NCBI GenBank assembly: GCA_963732795.1
Contig: CAVTAV010000002.1
Span: 310,001 to 374,000, forward strand
Length of the DNA stretch: 64,000 nucleotides
Reading direction: 5' to 3'
From: CAVTAV01 sp963732795
GTDB lineage: Bacteria; Pseudomonadota; Alphaproteobacteria; CAVTAV01
The position numbers were made by a program, and so were the translations under genes. The notes beneath the pieces were generated by a model. It made no database searches. It had not been told where the DNA came from and saw nothing but the letters and a program-made list of their open reading frames with translations. Shown one piece after another: positions 29,629-39,053 of this stretch (the first letter of the stretch is position 1; every line of letters begins with the position of its first letter).

Positions 29629-31135
29629 ATGAACAACTTCCTCGCGGGTTTCAAGAACTGGCGTGTTATCCGGGTCGGAATTGCCTATCTGGTCGTGGCG
29701 TGGCTGGTGGTCCAACTGGTCAACAATATCGCCGGGCCGCTGAACCTGCCGGGCTGGACTCCGACGCTTGTCATCGTGCTGCTGGCCGTGGGTTTCCCGA
29801 TCGCGGTCGTGGTCGTGGCCGTCTCCGAGTTCGGGCAAGGCGGGACGAAGAGCGAAGGGCTGGCGCCGGCCGCGGGGACGGCCAAGAAGCGTCCGGGTCA
29901 AGGACCAGCGGATCCCGATTGCCGTCCTGCCGCTCGTGAACATGTCGCCGACCGACGAATACGAGGGGCTGGCTGACGCCCTGACAGAAGATCTGATCAC
30001 CGAGCTTGCCAAGCAGCCCTTCGCGGCCGTCGCGGCGCGGACTTCGTCCAGCCTCTATAAGGGCAAGGAGATGGCCGCGACGCAAATCGGCACCGAACTC
30101 GGCGCCGTCTACGTCGTCGAAGGTAGTATTCGGAGCATCGGCGAGAGCCTACGGCTGACCGTGCAGGTCATCAGCGCGATAGACGGCGCGCATATCTGGG
30201 CACAGACGGCGGAGCTCGCCCTTCCAGTGGTCGCAAAGGACCAGGATCGGATTCTGGGGTCGGTCGCCTCGGACGTTGCGCTCAGCACCGTCTCGGCAGA
30301 GGCCATCCGCGCAAGAAGCCTTCCCCTGAATAGTTTGTCCCCCGCCGAACTGATCAGACTGGCCTGGGTTGGGCGGATCCACGCGGCCCATGCGGCGGCA
30401 GGATTTGAGGAGCGCGTCGCGATTTGCCAGCGCGCCCTGAAACTTGATCCGAATTTCGCGCCTGCCCATGCCATGCTTGCCTTTTGCGAATTTGTGCGCG
30501 CCCTCGCGGGCGAGAACGATTTCGATGCTACTATGGCCGGCGCGAACAGCCACCGCGAAAAGGCCATGATGCTCGACCCACGAAATCCTGCGGTCCTGAT
30601 GTATCTCTCAATTTGGGCCTTAATGGTCGGAAATTTGGATGATGAAGAAACGATCGTCGAGCAGCTCTGTCAGATATTCCCGTTCGATCCTACCTTTCAG
30701 GCAAAACGGATCAGAATTCGCGCGACGCGTACCGGCGAAATCGAACCGGCCCTGGAGCAGTTGCACGAGCTGGAGAGGCAAGGGGGATCCCTGGCTCATG
30801 CCCAGGTACTCGTCGAAGCGCTTTACTTTCTCTACCGGCTTGCGGGCAAGCAGGAACAGGCGGAGCTATGGGCGCGTCGTTGCCTTCAACTAATGCCGGA
30901 GCGTTGGATCGGGGCCGAAGGTCTCCTCCATGCCGCGATGCTCAAAGGGGACGAGGAAGCCGCCCGCGACGCACTCAAGCTTATGCGCCGTATTTTTCCG
31001 AAGTTTTCGCCTGAACGATTTGCGGAACGCGGCGGTTTGGAGATCCCCGTCCGTAATGGCTGTCCGGCTTACAAGAACTATCTCGAAGAACAGCGCTCCA
31101 TGTACCGCGAGGTCGCCGAGGGCAGTTTCGGCTGA
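29629..31135 (+). CDS. second TolB-like/TPR membrane protein, one frameshift
   Basis: 501 residues after repair of a +1 shift near 29888-29902. Same plan as its upstream neighbour but shorter: NNFLAGFKNWRVIRVGIAYLVVAWLVVQ, a second hydrophobic segment, then PIAVLPLVNMSPTDEYEGLADALTEDLITELAK, VAARTSSSLYKG, VVEGSIRSIGESLRLTVQVI, HIWAQTAEL, followed by helical repeats with ALKLDPNFAPAHAMLAF and MLDPRNPAVLMYLSI TPR signatures. It is probably co-transcribed with, and duplicated from, the upstream gene. The role is unknown; a periplasmic scaffold is plausible given the N-terminal membrane anchor. Confidence 0.78.
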
Positions 31136-31204
31136 AGCGGATGGGCCGTCTCTCCCTCGCCGCCCTTTGGGGCGGAGAGGGCTGGGGAGAGGTCGGGGCT
31201 CGCC

Positions 31205-31852
31205 TTACAGAAACTCCGGCTCGGCCTTCGCGCCTTTGCGCCAGAAGGTCGGGGTGGAGGCGAGGGCCGGCTCGATTCCTTCGGCGACGCATTTCTCGGC
31301 CGCGCCGATGATCTTCTTGGTGATGTCGGGGAGCGGCAGGTCTTCGAGCTCGCGGAAGGTGACCCAGCGCAGGTCTTCCAGCTCGCCGTTGCCCACCAGC
31401 TCGCCCTCGGCGTCCTGGGCGTCGACCAGGAAGAAGCGGGCGTCGAAGCGGCGGGGGCGGCCCGGCGGGGTGATGGCGCGGGCGAAGTAGTGGAGGATGT
31501 CGAGGGCGGGGGCGACGCCGGCGACGCGGAAGGGTTGCCAGAAATCGTCGATCAATCGGTCGGCGGCGCGGCTTTGGGTCGCGAGCCTCAGGCCGGTCTC
31601 CTCGAAGGTCTCGCGGATCGCGGCAATCCCCAGCGCGCGGGCGCGGGGCTGGGTAGAGTCGTGCTGCAAGCGCTCGGCGGTTTCGGGGCGAAGCTCGTTC
31701 GCCGCCGGCACGCGCCAGTCGGTCGAATCGACGCCGCCGCCCGGAAAGACATAGCGGTTCGGCATGAAGGCATGGCCGGCGCTCCTCGCGCCCACCAGCA
31801 CATGGGTCAGATCGCGCACCAGAATGACAGTCGCGGCGTCCTTTGGGCGCAT
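31205..31852 (-). CDS. NUDIX hydrolase
   Basis: 215 residues from ATG 31852, which begins just after the DUF983 stop; the longer frame upstream is an out-of-frame shadow of DUF983. Start MRPKDAATVILVRD, FPGGGVDSTDW, Nudix box core AAIRETFEETGLRLA, and ILHYFARAITPPGRPRRFDARFFLVDA. This resembles the NUDT7/8/19-like branch that cleaves CoA or related nucleotide diphosphates, but substrate is not provable. The position next to DUF983 and rnr is conserved in alphaproteobacteria. Confidence 0.9.
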   Translation of the reverse strand: MRPKDAATVILVRDLTHVLVGARSAGHAFMPNRYVFPGGGVDSTDWRVPAANELRPETAERLQHDSTQPRARALGIAAIRETFEETGLRLATQSRAADRLIDDFWQPFRVAGVAPALDILHYFARAITPPGRPRRFDARFFLVDAQDAEGELVGNGELEDLRWVTFRELEDLPLPDITKKIIGAAEKCVAEGIEPALASTPTFWRKGAKAEPEFL

Positions 31853-31860
31853 CGGGCCTC

Positions 31861-32283
31861 TCAGGGGGAGGGATCGGGCTCCGGCGCGGGCTCGGCGTCG
31901 CCGAAGCCATGCATCCGAAGCGCCCATTGCAGCGCGATCAAGGCGCCCTTGATCCGCGGCAGGAGGAAGAGACTCAACAGGATCGTCGCCGGAATCCAGA
32001 TCATCATGTGAACCCAGGTCGGCGGATGGGCGATCGCTTCGAGGGTCACCAGCGAGAACACGATGACATGGCCGGTGATCAGGATCGTGAAATAAGCCGG
32101 GGCGTCGTCGGCGCGCTGATGATGCAATTCCAGCCCGCACGCCTCGCAGACCGGACGCACCTTGGTATAGCCCTTGAAAATCCGGCCCTTGCCGCACTGC
32201 GGGCAGCGCTTTTGAAAGCCAAGCCGCATGGCCGGCCAGGGCAGCCGCTTGGGCAGGTCTTCGGTCAGATACTGGACCGGCAT
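31861..32283 (-). CDS. DUF983 membrane protein
   Basis: 140 residues. A zinc-ribbon-like N-terminus (RCPQCGKGRIFKGYTKVRPVCEACG, four Cys) is followed by DDAPAYFTILITGHVI and two hydrophobic helices (HVIVFSLVTLEAIA, MIWIPATILLSLFLLPRIKG). It overlaps the rnr stop by 19 bases, so the two are probably translated as a unit. The function is unknown. Confidence 0.9.
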   Translation of the reverse strand: MPVQYLTEDLPKRLPWPAMRLGFQKRCPQCGKGRIFKGYTKVRPVCEACGLELHHQRADDAPAYFTILITGHVIVFSLVTLEAIAHPPTWVHMMIWIPATILLSLFLLPRIKGALIALQWALRMHGFGDAEPAPEPDPSP

Positions 32284-34589
32284 GACTCCTCCGTTACTTC
32301 CGGCGCTTTCCCGGCCGGCGGGGCTTCGACGGTTTCCGCGACTTCTGGGTCTTCTGCGACTTGGGCCGGCGCGGCGGCATGGTCTTGGCGGTGAACGGCC
32401 GCGAGTTCTTCCTCCTCGACCAGTTCGAAGCGCATGCCGCCGGTGATGGCGTCGGCTTCGATCAGCCGGGCGGCGACCCGCTCGCCGAGTCTATAAGTAT
32501 GCCCGGTCCGGTCGCCGACCAAGGCATGTTTTCGCTCGTCATGGCGATAATAATCGTCGCGCAGACTGCGGATCGGCACCAGCCCGTCCGCGCCGGTCTC
32601 GTCGAGGCTGATAAACAGACCGAAACGCGTCACGCCGGAGATCCGGCCGGTGAACACGGAGCCCGTGCGCTCGGCGAGATAGGCTGCGAGATAGCGGTCG
32701 AGCGCGTCCCGCTCGGCGGCGACCGCGCGGCGCTCGGCATTGGACAAGGCTTCGCCGAAGTCGTCGAACCGGTCCAGATCCTCGGGCTTCCAGCCGTCAT
32801 CGCCGAGTTTCAGCGCCGAAATCAGGGCGCGATGGACGACAAGATCGGAATACCGCCGGATTGGCGAGGTAAAATGAGCGTATCGGCGCAGATTCAGGCC
32901 GAAATGGCCGATATTCTCCGCACTGTATTCCGCCTGGGACTGACTTCTGAGCACCACTTCGGACACCATCTCCGCCTTGTCGGTCCCGGCCACCTTGCTC
33001 AGGATTCCGTTAAAGTTCGATGGCTTAACGGCGGGCGTTTTCAAGAGTTTCATGCCCAAAGTCTCGAGAAAATCGCTTAACGCGACGAGTTTTTCCTGAC
33101 TGGGCTTGTCGTGGACCCGGTAGAGGCAGGGCGAACGGCGGGATTCGAGCTCGACCGCCGCTGCCACATTCGCCGCAATCATGAACTCCTCGATCAGCTT
33201 ATGGGCGTCGAGCCGGACCCTTGGGCGGATCGAGGCGACATGACCCTGGTCGTCGATCTCGACCTTACGCTCGGGGAGATCGAGATCCAGCGGTTTCCGG
33301 CGGTCCCGCTCGCGTTTGAGTGCGGCATAAGCGGCATAAAGCGGCTCGAGAACGGGCTTAACCAGCGGTCCCGTGACGTCATCGGGCCGGCCGTCGATGG
33401 CGGCCTGAACCTGCTCATAGGTCAGATTGGCGACCGAGCGCATGGCCCCGCGTAGGAACTTGTGGCGTTTACGGTTGCCGTCCTTGTCGAACCACATCTC
33501 GGCGGCGAGGCAGCCGCGGATCTCCTTGGGCGCCAGCGAGCATAGGTCACTCGACAGCTCATGGGGCAGCATCGGCACGACCCGGTCGGGGAAATAGACC
33601 GAATTACCGCGCTCGAAGGCGTCGCGATCCAGGGCGCTGCCGGGGCGGACGTAATGGGCGACGTCGGCGATGGCGACGAGAACGTGCCAGCCGCCCGGAT
33701 TGCCGGGATCGGAATCGGGCTCGGCCCAGACGGCGTCGTCACGATCGCGGGCATCCTCCGGATCGATGGTGACCAGCGGGACCTTGGTGAGATCGGTCCG
33801 GCCGGCGACCGAGACCGGCTTCGCCGCCTTGGCCTCGGCGACCGCCGCTTTGCTGAATTCGGTAGGGATTCCGTGGGTGTTCACGACGATTAGGCTGACC
33901 GCGCGGGCGTCGTCGATATGGCCGAAGCGCTGGAGGATGCGGGCTTCGCGGACGCCGTGGCGGCTGCCCCGGCCAGCCTCGATCTCGGCGAGCACGATAT
34001 CGCCGCTTTCGAGCTTGAGCTCCTTCTGCGAAACGACGGTGTAGTCGCCGCGGTCGCGCCGGTCGGTCGGGATGATGCGGGCGGCGGAGCCGGGCAGGCG
34101 GTTATAGATGCCGACGAAGCGGTTCTTTTGGACCTCCAGCCGCCGGATGATCCGGGCTTCGTATTCGTTGCGCGAGACCCGGAACAGCCGGGCCAGCACC
34201 CGCTCGCCGGTGCCGAGCTCGGCGACCCGCTGCTCCCGGCGCTTGGGCGGCGCCAGGAAGATGCGCGGCGGCGGAAATTCCTCGTCCCAGGTGACCGGCT
34301 TGGCAAGAAGCTCGCCGTCCGGGTCGGCCCCGGCGATCTCCAACACGGCGACGGGGGGCAGGGTGCCGGTCGGGCGGAGACGCTTGCCCCGGCCTTGTTC
34401 GATCTCGCCTTCGTCCTGGAGACCGCGCAGCATGTCCTTCAGCGCTACCCGGTCGTCGCCGCGGATACCGAAGGCGCGGGCGATCTCGCGCTTGCTCACG
34501 CGTCCGCCGTTCTCCTCGATATATTGAAGGAGTTGGGCCCGTTCGGGCAGGGAGGCACCCGCTTGAGCGCCTTTCTTCTTCTTGCTCAC
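32265..34589 (-). CDS. rnr: ribonuclease R
   Basis: 774 residues. N-terminal helix-turn-helix (KREIARAFGIRGDDRVALK), cold-shock domains, the RNB catalytic core (VTIDPEDARDRDDAVWAE with the four metal-binding Asp, VAIADVAHYV, FPDRVVPMLP, LSSDLCSL, HFTSPIRRYSDLVVHR) and a C-terminal S1 domain (TGRISGVTRFGLFISLDETGADGLVPI). The tail after residue 740 is Pro/Glu/Ala-rich rather than the usual Lys-rich. It degrades structured RNA 3' to 5' and works with SmpB/tmRNA, whose smpB lies at 60 kb. No frameshift is present. Confidence 0.97.
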   Translation of the reverse strand: MSKKKKGAQAGASLPERAQLLQYIEENGGRVSKREIARAFGIRGDDRVALKDMLRGLQDEGEIEQGRGKRLRPTGTLPPVAVLEIAGADPDGELLAKPVTWDEEFPPPRIFLAPPKRREQRVAELGTGERVLARLFRVSRNEYEARIIRRLEVQKNRFVGIYNRLPGSAARIIPTDRRDRGDYTVVSQKELKLESGDIVLAEIEAGRGSRHGVREARILQRFGHIDDARAVSLIVVNTHGIPTEFSKAAVAEAKAAKPVSVAGRTDLTKVPLVTIDPEDARDRDDAVWAEPDSDPGNPGGWHVLVAIADVAHYVRPGSALDRDAFERGNSVYFPDRVVPMLPHELSSDLCSLAPKEIRGCLAAEMWFDKDGNRKRHKFLRGAMRSVANLTYEQVQAAIDGRPDDVTGPLVKPVLEPLYAAYAALKRERDRRKPLDLDLPERKVEIDDQGHVASIRPRVRLDAHKLIEEFMIAANVAAAVELESRRSPCLYRVHDKPSQEKLVALSDFLETLGMKLLKTPAVKPSNFNGILSKVAGTDKAEMVSEVVLRSQSQAEYSAENIGHFGLNLRRYAHFTSPIRRYSDLVVHRALISALKLGDDGWKPEDLDRFDDFGEALSNAERRAVAAERDALDRYLAAYLAERTGSVFTGRISGVTRFGLFISLDETGADGLVPIRSLRDDYYRHDERKHALVGDRTGHTYRLGERVAARLIEADAITGGMRFELVEEEELAAVHRQDHAAAPAQVAEDPEVAETVEAPPAGKAPEVTEESCRSSI

Positions 34590-34662
34590 GTCGCGCGCGC
34601 GTCCAGCCCCACAGGAGTCTCCTCAGTACATGGGTCCTCAGTCCGAGGCAGCCTCGGAACGT

Positions 34663-37215
34663 TTATTCGTGCTGCGCTTCCGTGTCGATCCCTTCTTGCG
34701 CCCCGGTTTTGCCCGACGCCGCTTTCTTGGCCAAAAGCTCCACCGCCTGTTCGAGCGTCACGTCTTCCGGCGCGACGCCCCGCGGCAGGGTGGCATTCAC
34801 TTTATTATGGGTGACATAGGGACCGTATCGGCCGTTCATCACCTTGATCGCACCCCCGTCGGGATGCTCCCCCAGTTCCTTCAGCGCCGTGGACGACCGC
34901 CGGTTCGACTTGTTCTGGGCCTCGGCGAGAAGCGTGATCGCCCGGTTGGCCCCGACCGTGAACACCTCCTCGGTGCTGGCGAGATTGGCGTATTTGCCGT
35001 CGTGGGAAACATAGGGGCCGTAACGGCCGATCGAGGCGACGATCGGCTTGCCGGTCTCGGGATGCGGTCCGATCGGACGGGGCAGGGACAGCAACTCGAC
35101 CGCACGCTCCAAGGTCAAGGTCGAGGTGTCGATATCCTTCGGCACCGAGGCGCGTTTGGGCTTCTTCTCGCCTTCCTTGGGCGCGAGCTCGACATAGGGG
35201 CCGAAGCGGCCGGTCTTGAGGCTGATGTCGCGGCCGGTTTCGGGATCGGGGCCGAGAACCTTGGCCTCCACTTCCGCGCCGTTCGGATTGGCCTCGCCGC
35301 TTTGGCTCAGGAGCTGGCGGGTGTAGCGGCATTCGGGATAGTTCGAGCAGCCGATGAAGGCGCCGTACCGGCCGAGCTTCAGGCTCAGCTTGCCGTTGCC
35401 GCAGGTCGGGCAGATCCGCGGATCGGAATCGGGCACGACCGGCGGGAAGATATGCGGCGCCAGAAGTTCGTTCAGAGCTTCGAGAACCTCGCCGATGCGC
35501 AGATCCTTGGTCTCGTCCGTCGCCTTCTTGAAGTCTTCCCAGAACCGCCGCAGCAGATCGGTCCAGCCGACCTTGCCGTCCGAGACCTCGTCGAGCTGTT
35601 CTTCCAGTTCCGCCGTGAAGTCATAGGCGACATAGCGGGAGAAGAAGCTTTCGAGGAAGGCCGTAACGAGGCGGCCCTTGTCCTCGGCATGGAAGCGGTT
35701 CTTGTCCATCCGGACATAGTTGCGGTCGCGCAGCACGTCGAGGATGGAGGCATAGGTCGAGGGGCGGCCGATTCCGAGCTCTTCGAGCTTCTTCACCAGC
35801 GTCGCCTCGGTAAAGCGCGGCGGCGGCTCGGTGAAATGCTGGCTCGGCGTTACGGCCTGGAGCGACAACGCGTCGCCCTTGCCCATGGGCGGCAGGCGGC
35901 GGTCGTCCTCGCTGTCGGAGTCGTCCTTGCCTTCCTGATAGAGGGTGAGGAAGCCGTCGAAGCGGATGACCTGGCCGGTGGCGCGCAACTCGGCGCGGCC
36001 GTCATGGCCGGCGATATCGACGGTGGTGCGTTCGATCTCGGCGCTTTCCATCTGGCTCGCGATGGTGCGTTTCCAGACCAACTCATAGAGCCGGCGCTCG
36101 TCATCGCGGAGGCGGGGGCCGATCTCGGCGGGTAGGCGGTCGAGCCGGGTCGGCCGGATCGCTTCGTGGGCTTCCTGGGCGTTCTTCGCCTTGGTCTTGT
36201 AGATGCGCGGCGCGGCCGGGAGATATTTCTGGCCGTAGGACCGGCCGATCACGTCGCGCGCGCCGTTCAGGGCCTCTTCGGCGATCTGTACGCCGTCGGT
36301 TCGCATATAGGTGATGAGGCCGACGGTCTCGCCGTCGATATCGACGCCTTCATAGAGCTTCTGCGCGGTCCGCATGGTGTGCGAGGCGCTGAAACCGAGC
36401 TTGCGCGCGGCTTCCTGCTGCAACGTCGAGGTCGTGAACGGCGGCTGGGGATGACGCCGGGTCGGTCGGCTCTCGATCGTGGCGACGGAAAATTTCGCCG
36501 CCTCGATGATCTTCCGGGCAGCCTCCGCCGCTTCCTGATTGCCGAGGTCGAATTTTTCGAGCTTCTTGCCGTCGAGCGAGAGGAGACGGGCCTTGAAGCC
36601 GTCGCCGGCCTCGGTCTCCATATCGACATCGACCGTCCAATATTCCTGCGGCTTGAAGGTCTCGATTTCGAGGTCGCGGTCGCAGATCAGCCGGAGCGCG
36701 ACCGACTGCACGCGGCCCGCCGAGCGCGAGCCCGGTAATTTCCGCCAGAGTATCGGCGACAGCGTGAAGCCGACGAGATAATCGAGGGCGCGGCGGGCGA
36801 GATAGGCGTCCACCAGCTCCATGTCGATGTCGCGCGGGTGCTCCATCGCCTTCAGGACGGCTTGCTTGGTGATCTCGTTGAAGACGACGCGCTTGACGTC
36901 GATGCCCTTGAGCGCCTTCGCCTCTTTCAGCAGCTCGTAGACATGCCAGGAGATGGCCTCGCCCTCGCGGTCCGGGTCGGTGGCGAGGAACAGGCGGTCG
37001 GATTTCTTGACCGCGTCGGCGATGTCCCGGATGCGCTTCTTGGACTTGGCATCGACCTCCCAGGCCATGGCGAAGTCCTTGTCCGGCTGGACCGAGCCGT
37101 CCTTCGACGGCAGGTCGCGGACATGCCCGAAACTCGCGAGCACGACATAGTCGTTACCGAGATATTTATTGATGGCCTTCGCCTTGGCGGGCGATTCAAC
37201 GACGACGACGTTCAT
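34663..37215 (-). CDS. topA: DNA topoisomerase I
   Basis: 850 residues, intact. Toprim domain (VVVESPAKAKAINKYLG, DRLFLATDPDREGEAISWH), catalytic Tyr in LITYMRTDGVQ, GIGRPSTYASIL, one Cys4 zinc finger (CPTCGNG, GCSNYPEC) and C-terminal repeats each containing GRYGPYV or GRFGPYV (four copies), as in alphaproteobacterial TopA. It relaxes negative supercoils. It lies 73 bases before rnr and downstream of dprA in the same direction, the normal alphaproteobacterial order. Confidence 0.97.
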   Translation of the reverse strand: MNVVVVESPAKAKAINKYLGNDYVVLASFGHVRDLPSKDGSVQPDKDFAMAWEVDAKSKKRIRDIADAVKKSDRLFLATDPDREGEAISWHVYELLKEAKALKGIDVKRVVFNEITKQAVLKAMEHPRDIDMELVDAYLARRALDYLVGFTLSPILWRKLPGSRSAGRVQSVALRLICDRDLEIETFKPQEYWTVDVDMETEAGDGFKARLLSLDGKKLEKFDLGNQEAAEAARKIIEAAKFSVATIESRPTRRHPQPPFTTSTLQQEAARKLGFSASHTMRTAQKLYEGVDIDGETVGLITYMRTDGVQIAEEALNGARDVIGRSYGQKYLPAAPRIYKTKAKNAQEAHEAIRPTRLDRLPAEIGPRLRDDERRLYELVWKRTIASQMESAEIERTTVDIAGHDGRAELRATGQVIRFDGFLTLYQEGKDDSDSEDDRRLPPMGKGDALSLQAVTPSQHFTEPPPRFTEATLVKKLEELGIGRPSTYASILDVLRDRNYVRMDKNRFHAEDKGRLVTAFLESFFSRYVAYDFTAELEEQLDEVSDGKVGWTDLLRRFWEDFKKATDETKDLRIGEVLEALNELLAPHIFPPVVPDSDPRICPTCGNGKLSLKLGRYGAFIGCSNYPECRYTRQLLSQSGEANPNGAEVEAKVLGPDPETGRDISLKTGRFGPYVELAPKEGEKKPKRASVPKDIDTSTLTLERAVELLSLPRPIGPHPETGKPIVASIGRYGPYVSHDGKYANLASTEEVFTVGANRAITLLAEAQNKSNRRSSTALKELGEHPDGGAIKVMNGRYGPYVTHNKVNATLPRGVAPEDVTLEQAVELLAKKAASGKTGAQEGIDTEAQHE

Positions 37216-37301
37216 TCAAACTCTTGCCCAATGATCGGCGGCACAACTCATACCGGGCCGGCTCGCAGTCGCGAAGTCGGCCGGCTCAGACTAGCGATTG
37301 G

Positions 37302-38433
37302 TCAGATCAGCGAGACCCGATTGCCCGGCTGGCGGGCCAAAATGCCAGCAAGCTCCAGCTCAAGCAAGATGGTCATTAGGACGGCGGGTGTCAAATCGCA
37401 CTGCCGGATGAGCTCGTCGACCTCGACGGGACGTCGGGCCCAATTTGGCTTTGACACGGGCCCTGGCGGCGTCGAGCTCCGGCTCGGGAATTGCCGGTGC
37501 GGGACCGCCGCCGATCAAGGCTTCTCCCGGTTCCGCAAGGGGCGGGGCGTGGCCCGCAAGCGCCGTCAGGACGTCGTCGGCCGTCTCGGTCAAGACCGCG
37601 CCCTGGCGGATCAGGTTGTTGGTGCCCCGGCAGCGCGGATCCAAGGGCGAGCCGGGGACGGCGAAGACTTCACGATTCTGTTCGAGAGCGTAACGCGCCG
37701 TGATCAAGGAGCCCGATTTCGGCGCGGCCTCGACCACGATCACGCCGAGGGACAGGCCCGAGATGATCCGGTTGCGGCGCGGGAAATGGCGGCCGAGCGG
37801 CTGCGTGCCGATCCGCATTTCGGAGACCAGCAGGCCGCGATCGGCGATCTCGGCATAAAGATTTTCGTGCTCGGGAGGGTAGACGACGTCAACCCCGCCC
37901 GCCAGCACGGCGATGGTGCCGGTCGCCAGCGAGCCGGTATGGGCCGCGCCGTCGATGCCCCGCGCCATGCCGGAGACGACGGTCATGCCGGCTTCTCCCA
38001 GCTCATGGGCGATGGTCCTGGCGAAGCGCACGCCGATGGCCGAGGCGTTCCGCGCGCCGACGATGCCGATGCAGCGCTTGGCGAGGAGATGGGCATGGCC
38101 GCGCACTGAGATGACCGGCGGCGAGCCCTCGGCGGCGGAAAGAAGGGCCGGGAAGGCGGCGTCGCCCTCGATCAGGAGCGACGCGCCAGCCGCCTCCGTG
38201 CTCTCCCATTCCTTCTCGGCATCGGCCGGGGAGGGAATCGAGATCGGCTGTGACCGGCCGCCGCGTTTGGCGAGATCGGGCAGGGCCTCGATCGCGGCGG
38301 CGGCGTTGCCGAAGCGGGCGAGAAGCTGGCGATAGGTGATCGGGCCGACATTTTCCGCCCGAATCAGGCGCAGGCGGTCGAGGCGCTCGGTTTCGGAGAG
38401 CGTCTCCGGTTTGGGCTTGGGGACGGCTGTCAC
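37302..38433 (-). CDS. dprA: DNA-processing protein DprA, one frameshift
   Basis: 376 residues after repair. The GTG start at 38433 overlaps the plsY stop (GTGA). A SAM-like N-terminus (LRLIRAENVGPITYRQLL) precedes the Rossmann core (CIGIVGARNASAIGVRFA, VVSGMARGIDGAAHTGSL, GGVDVVYPPEHENLY, SEMRIGTQPLGRHFPRRNRIISGLS, VVEAAPKSGSLITARYA, GTNNLIRQGAVL). The winged-helix end (VEVDELIRQCDLTPAVLMTILLELELAG) is reached only after a +1 shift near 37440; otherwise the protein ends in Arg-rich nonsense. DprA loads RecA on incoming ssDNA. Confidence 0.9.
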
Positions 38434-39044
38434 CGGCGCGCGCCGATGCGCGGTTCCTGTTTGTTGAGAAGCCGCTGAATGTTTTCGCGATGGCGGATGA
38501 AAATCAGGATGGCGCAGAAAAGCTCCAACTCGACATGCCACAAATCGTGAAACACATAGCCGTAAGCGGGGGCGAGCGCGGCGGCCACCAATGCGGCCAA
38601 GGAGGAATAGCGGAAGGTCGCGGCGATCACGAGCCAGGTGAGGCAGGCGAGCACGCCGACATGCCAATCGACCGCCAGGATCAGCCCCAGGAACGTCGCC
38701 ATCCCCTTGCCGCCCCTGAATTTGAGCCAGATCGGGAAGAGATGGCCGAGAAAGGCGCAGGCGCCGGCCATGATCGCCAGGCCTTCGCCGACATGTTTGA
38801 ACATCAGATAGGCGAGCGCGCCCTTGGCTCCGTCGAGCAAGAGCGTCGCCAGGGCAAGCGGCTTGCTGCCGGTACGGAGCACATTGGTCGCCCCGATATT
38901 GCCGGACCCGATTTCCCGGATATCGCCCTTGCCGGCGATCCTGGTCAGGATCAGCCCGAAGGGAATCGAGCCGAGGAGATACCCCACCGCCAGGGCGGCG
39001 ATGAGCATCCAGATGAAATTCGGGTCCCCCGATACCGCGAACAT
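38430..39044 (-). CDS. plsY: glycerol-3-phosphate acyltransferase PlsY
   Basis: 204 residues, five hydrophobic segments. Family motifs: GYLLGSIPFGLIL, GSGNIGATNVLRTG, LDGAKGALAY, FLGHLFPIWLKFRGGKGMAT and the late IRHRENIQRL. It acylates glycerol-3-phosphate from acyl-phosphate in the inner membrane, the first step of phospholipid synthesis. It overlaps dprA downstream by 4 bases and follows pyrC after about 10 bases. Confidence 0.96.
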   Translation of the reverse strand: MFAVSGDPNFIWMLIAALAVGYLLGSIPFGLILTRIAGKGDIREIGSGNIGATNVLRTGSKPLALATLLLDGAKGALAYLMFKHVGEGLAIMAGACAFLGHLFPIWLKFRGGKGMATFLGLILAVDWHVGVLACLTWLVIAATFRYSSLAALVAAALAPAYGYVFHDLWHVELELFCAILIFIRHRENIQRLLNKQEPRIGARR

Positions 39045-39053
39045 GCCTAAATC

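Noticed and set aside
34582..36135. 517-codon frame antisense to topA
   Set aside because: Shadow; topA is intact on the minus strand.
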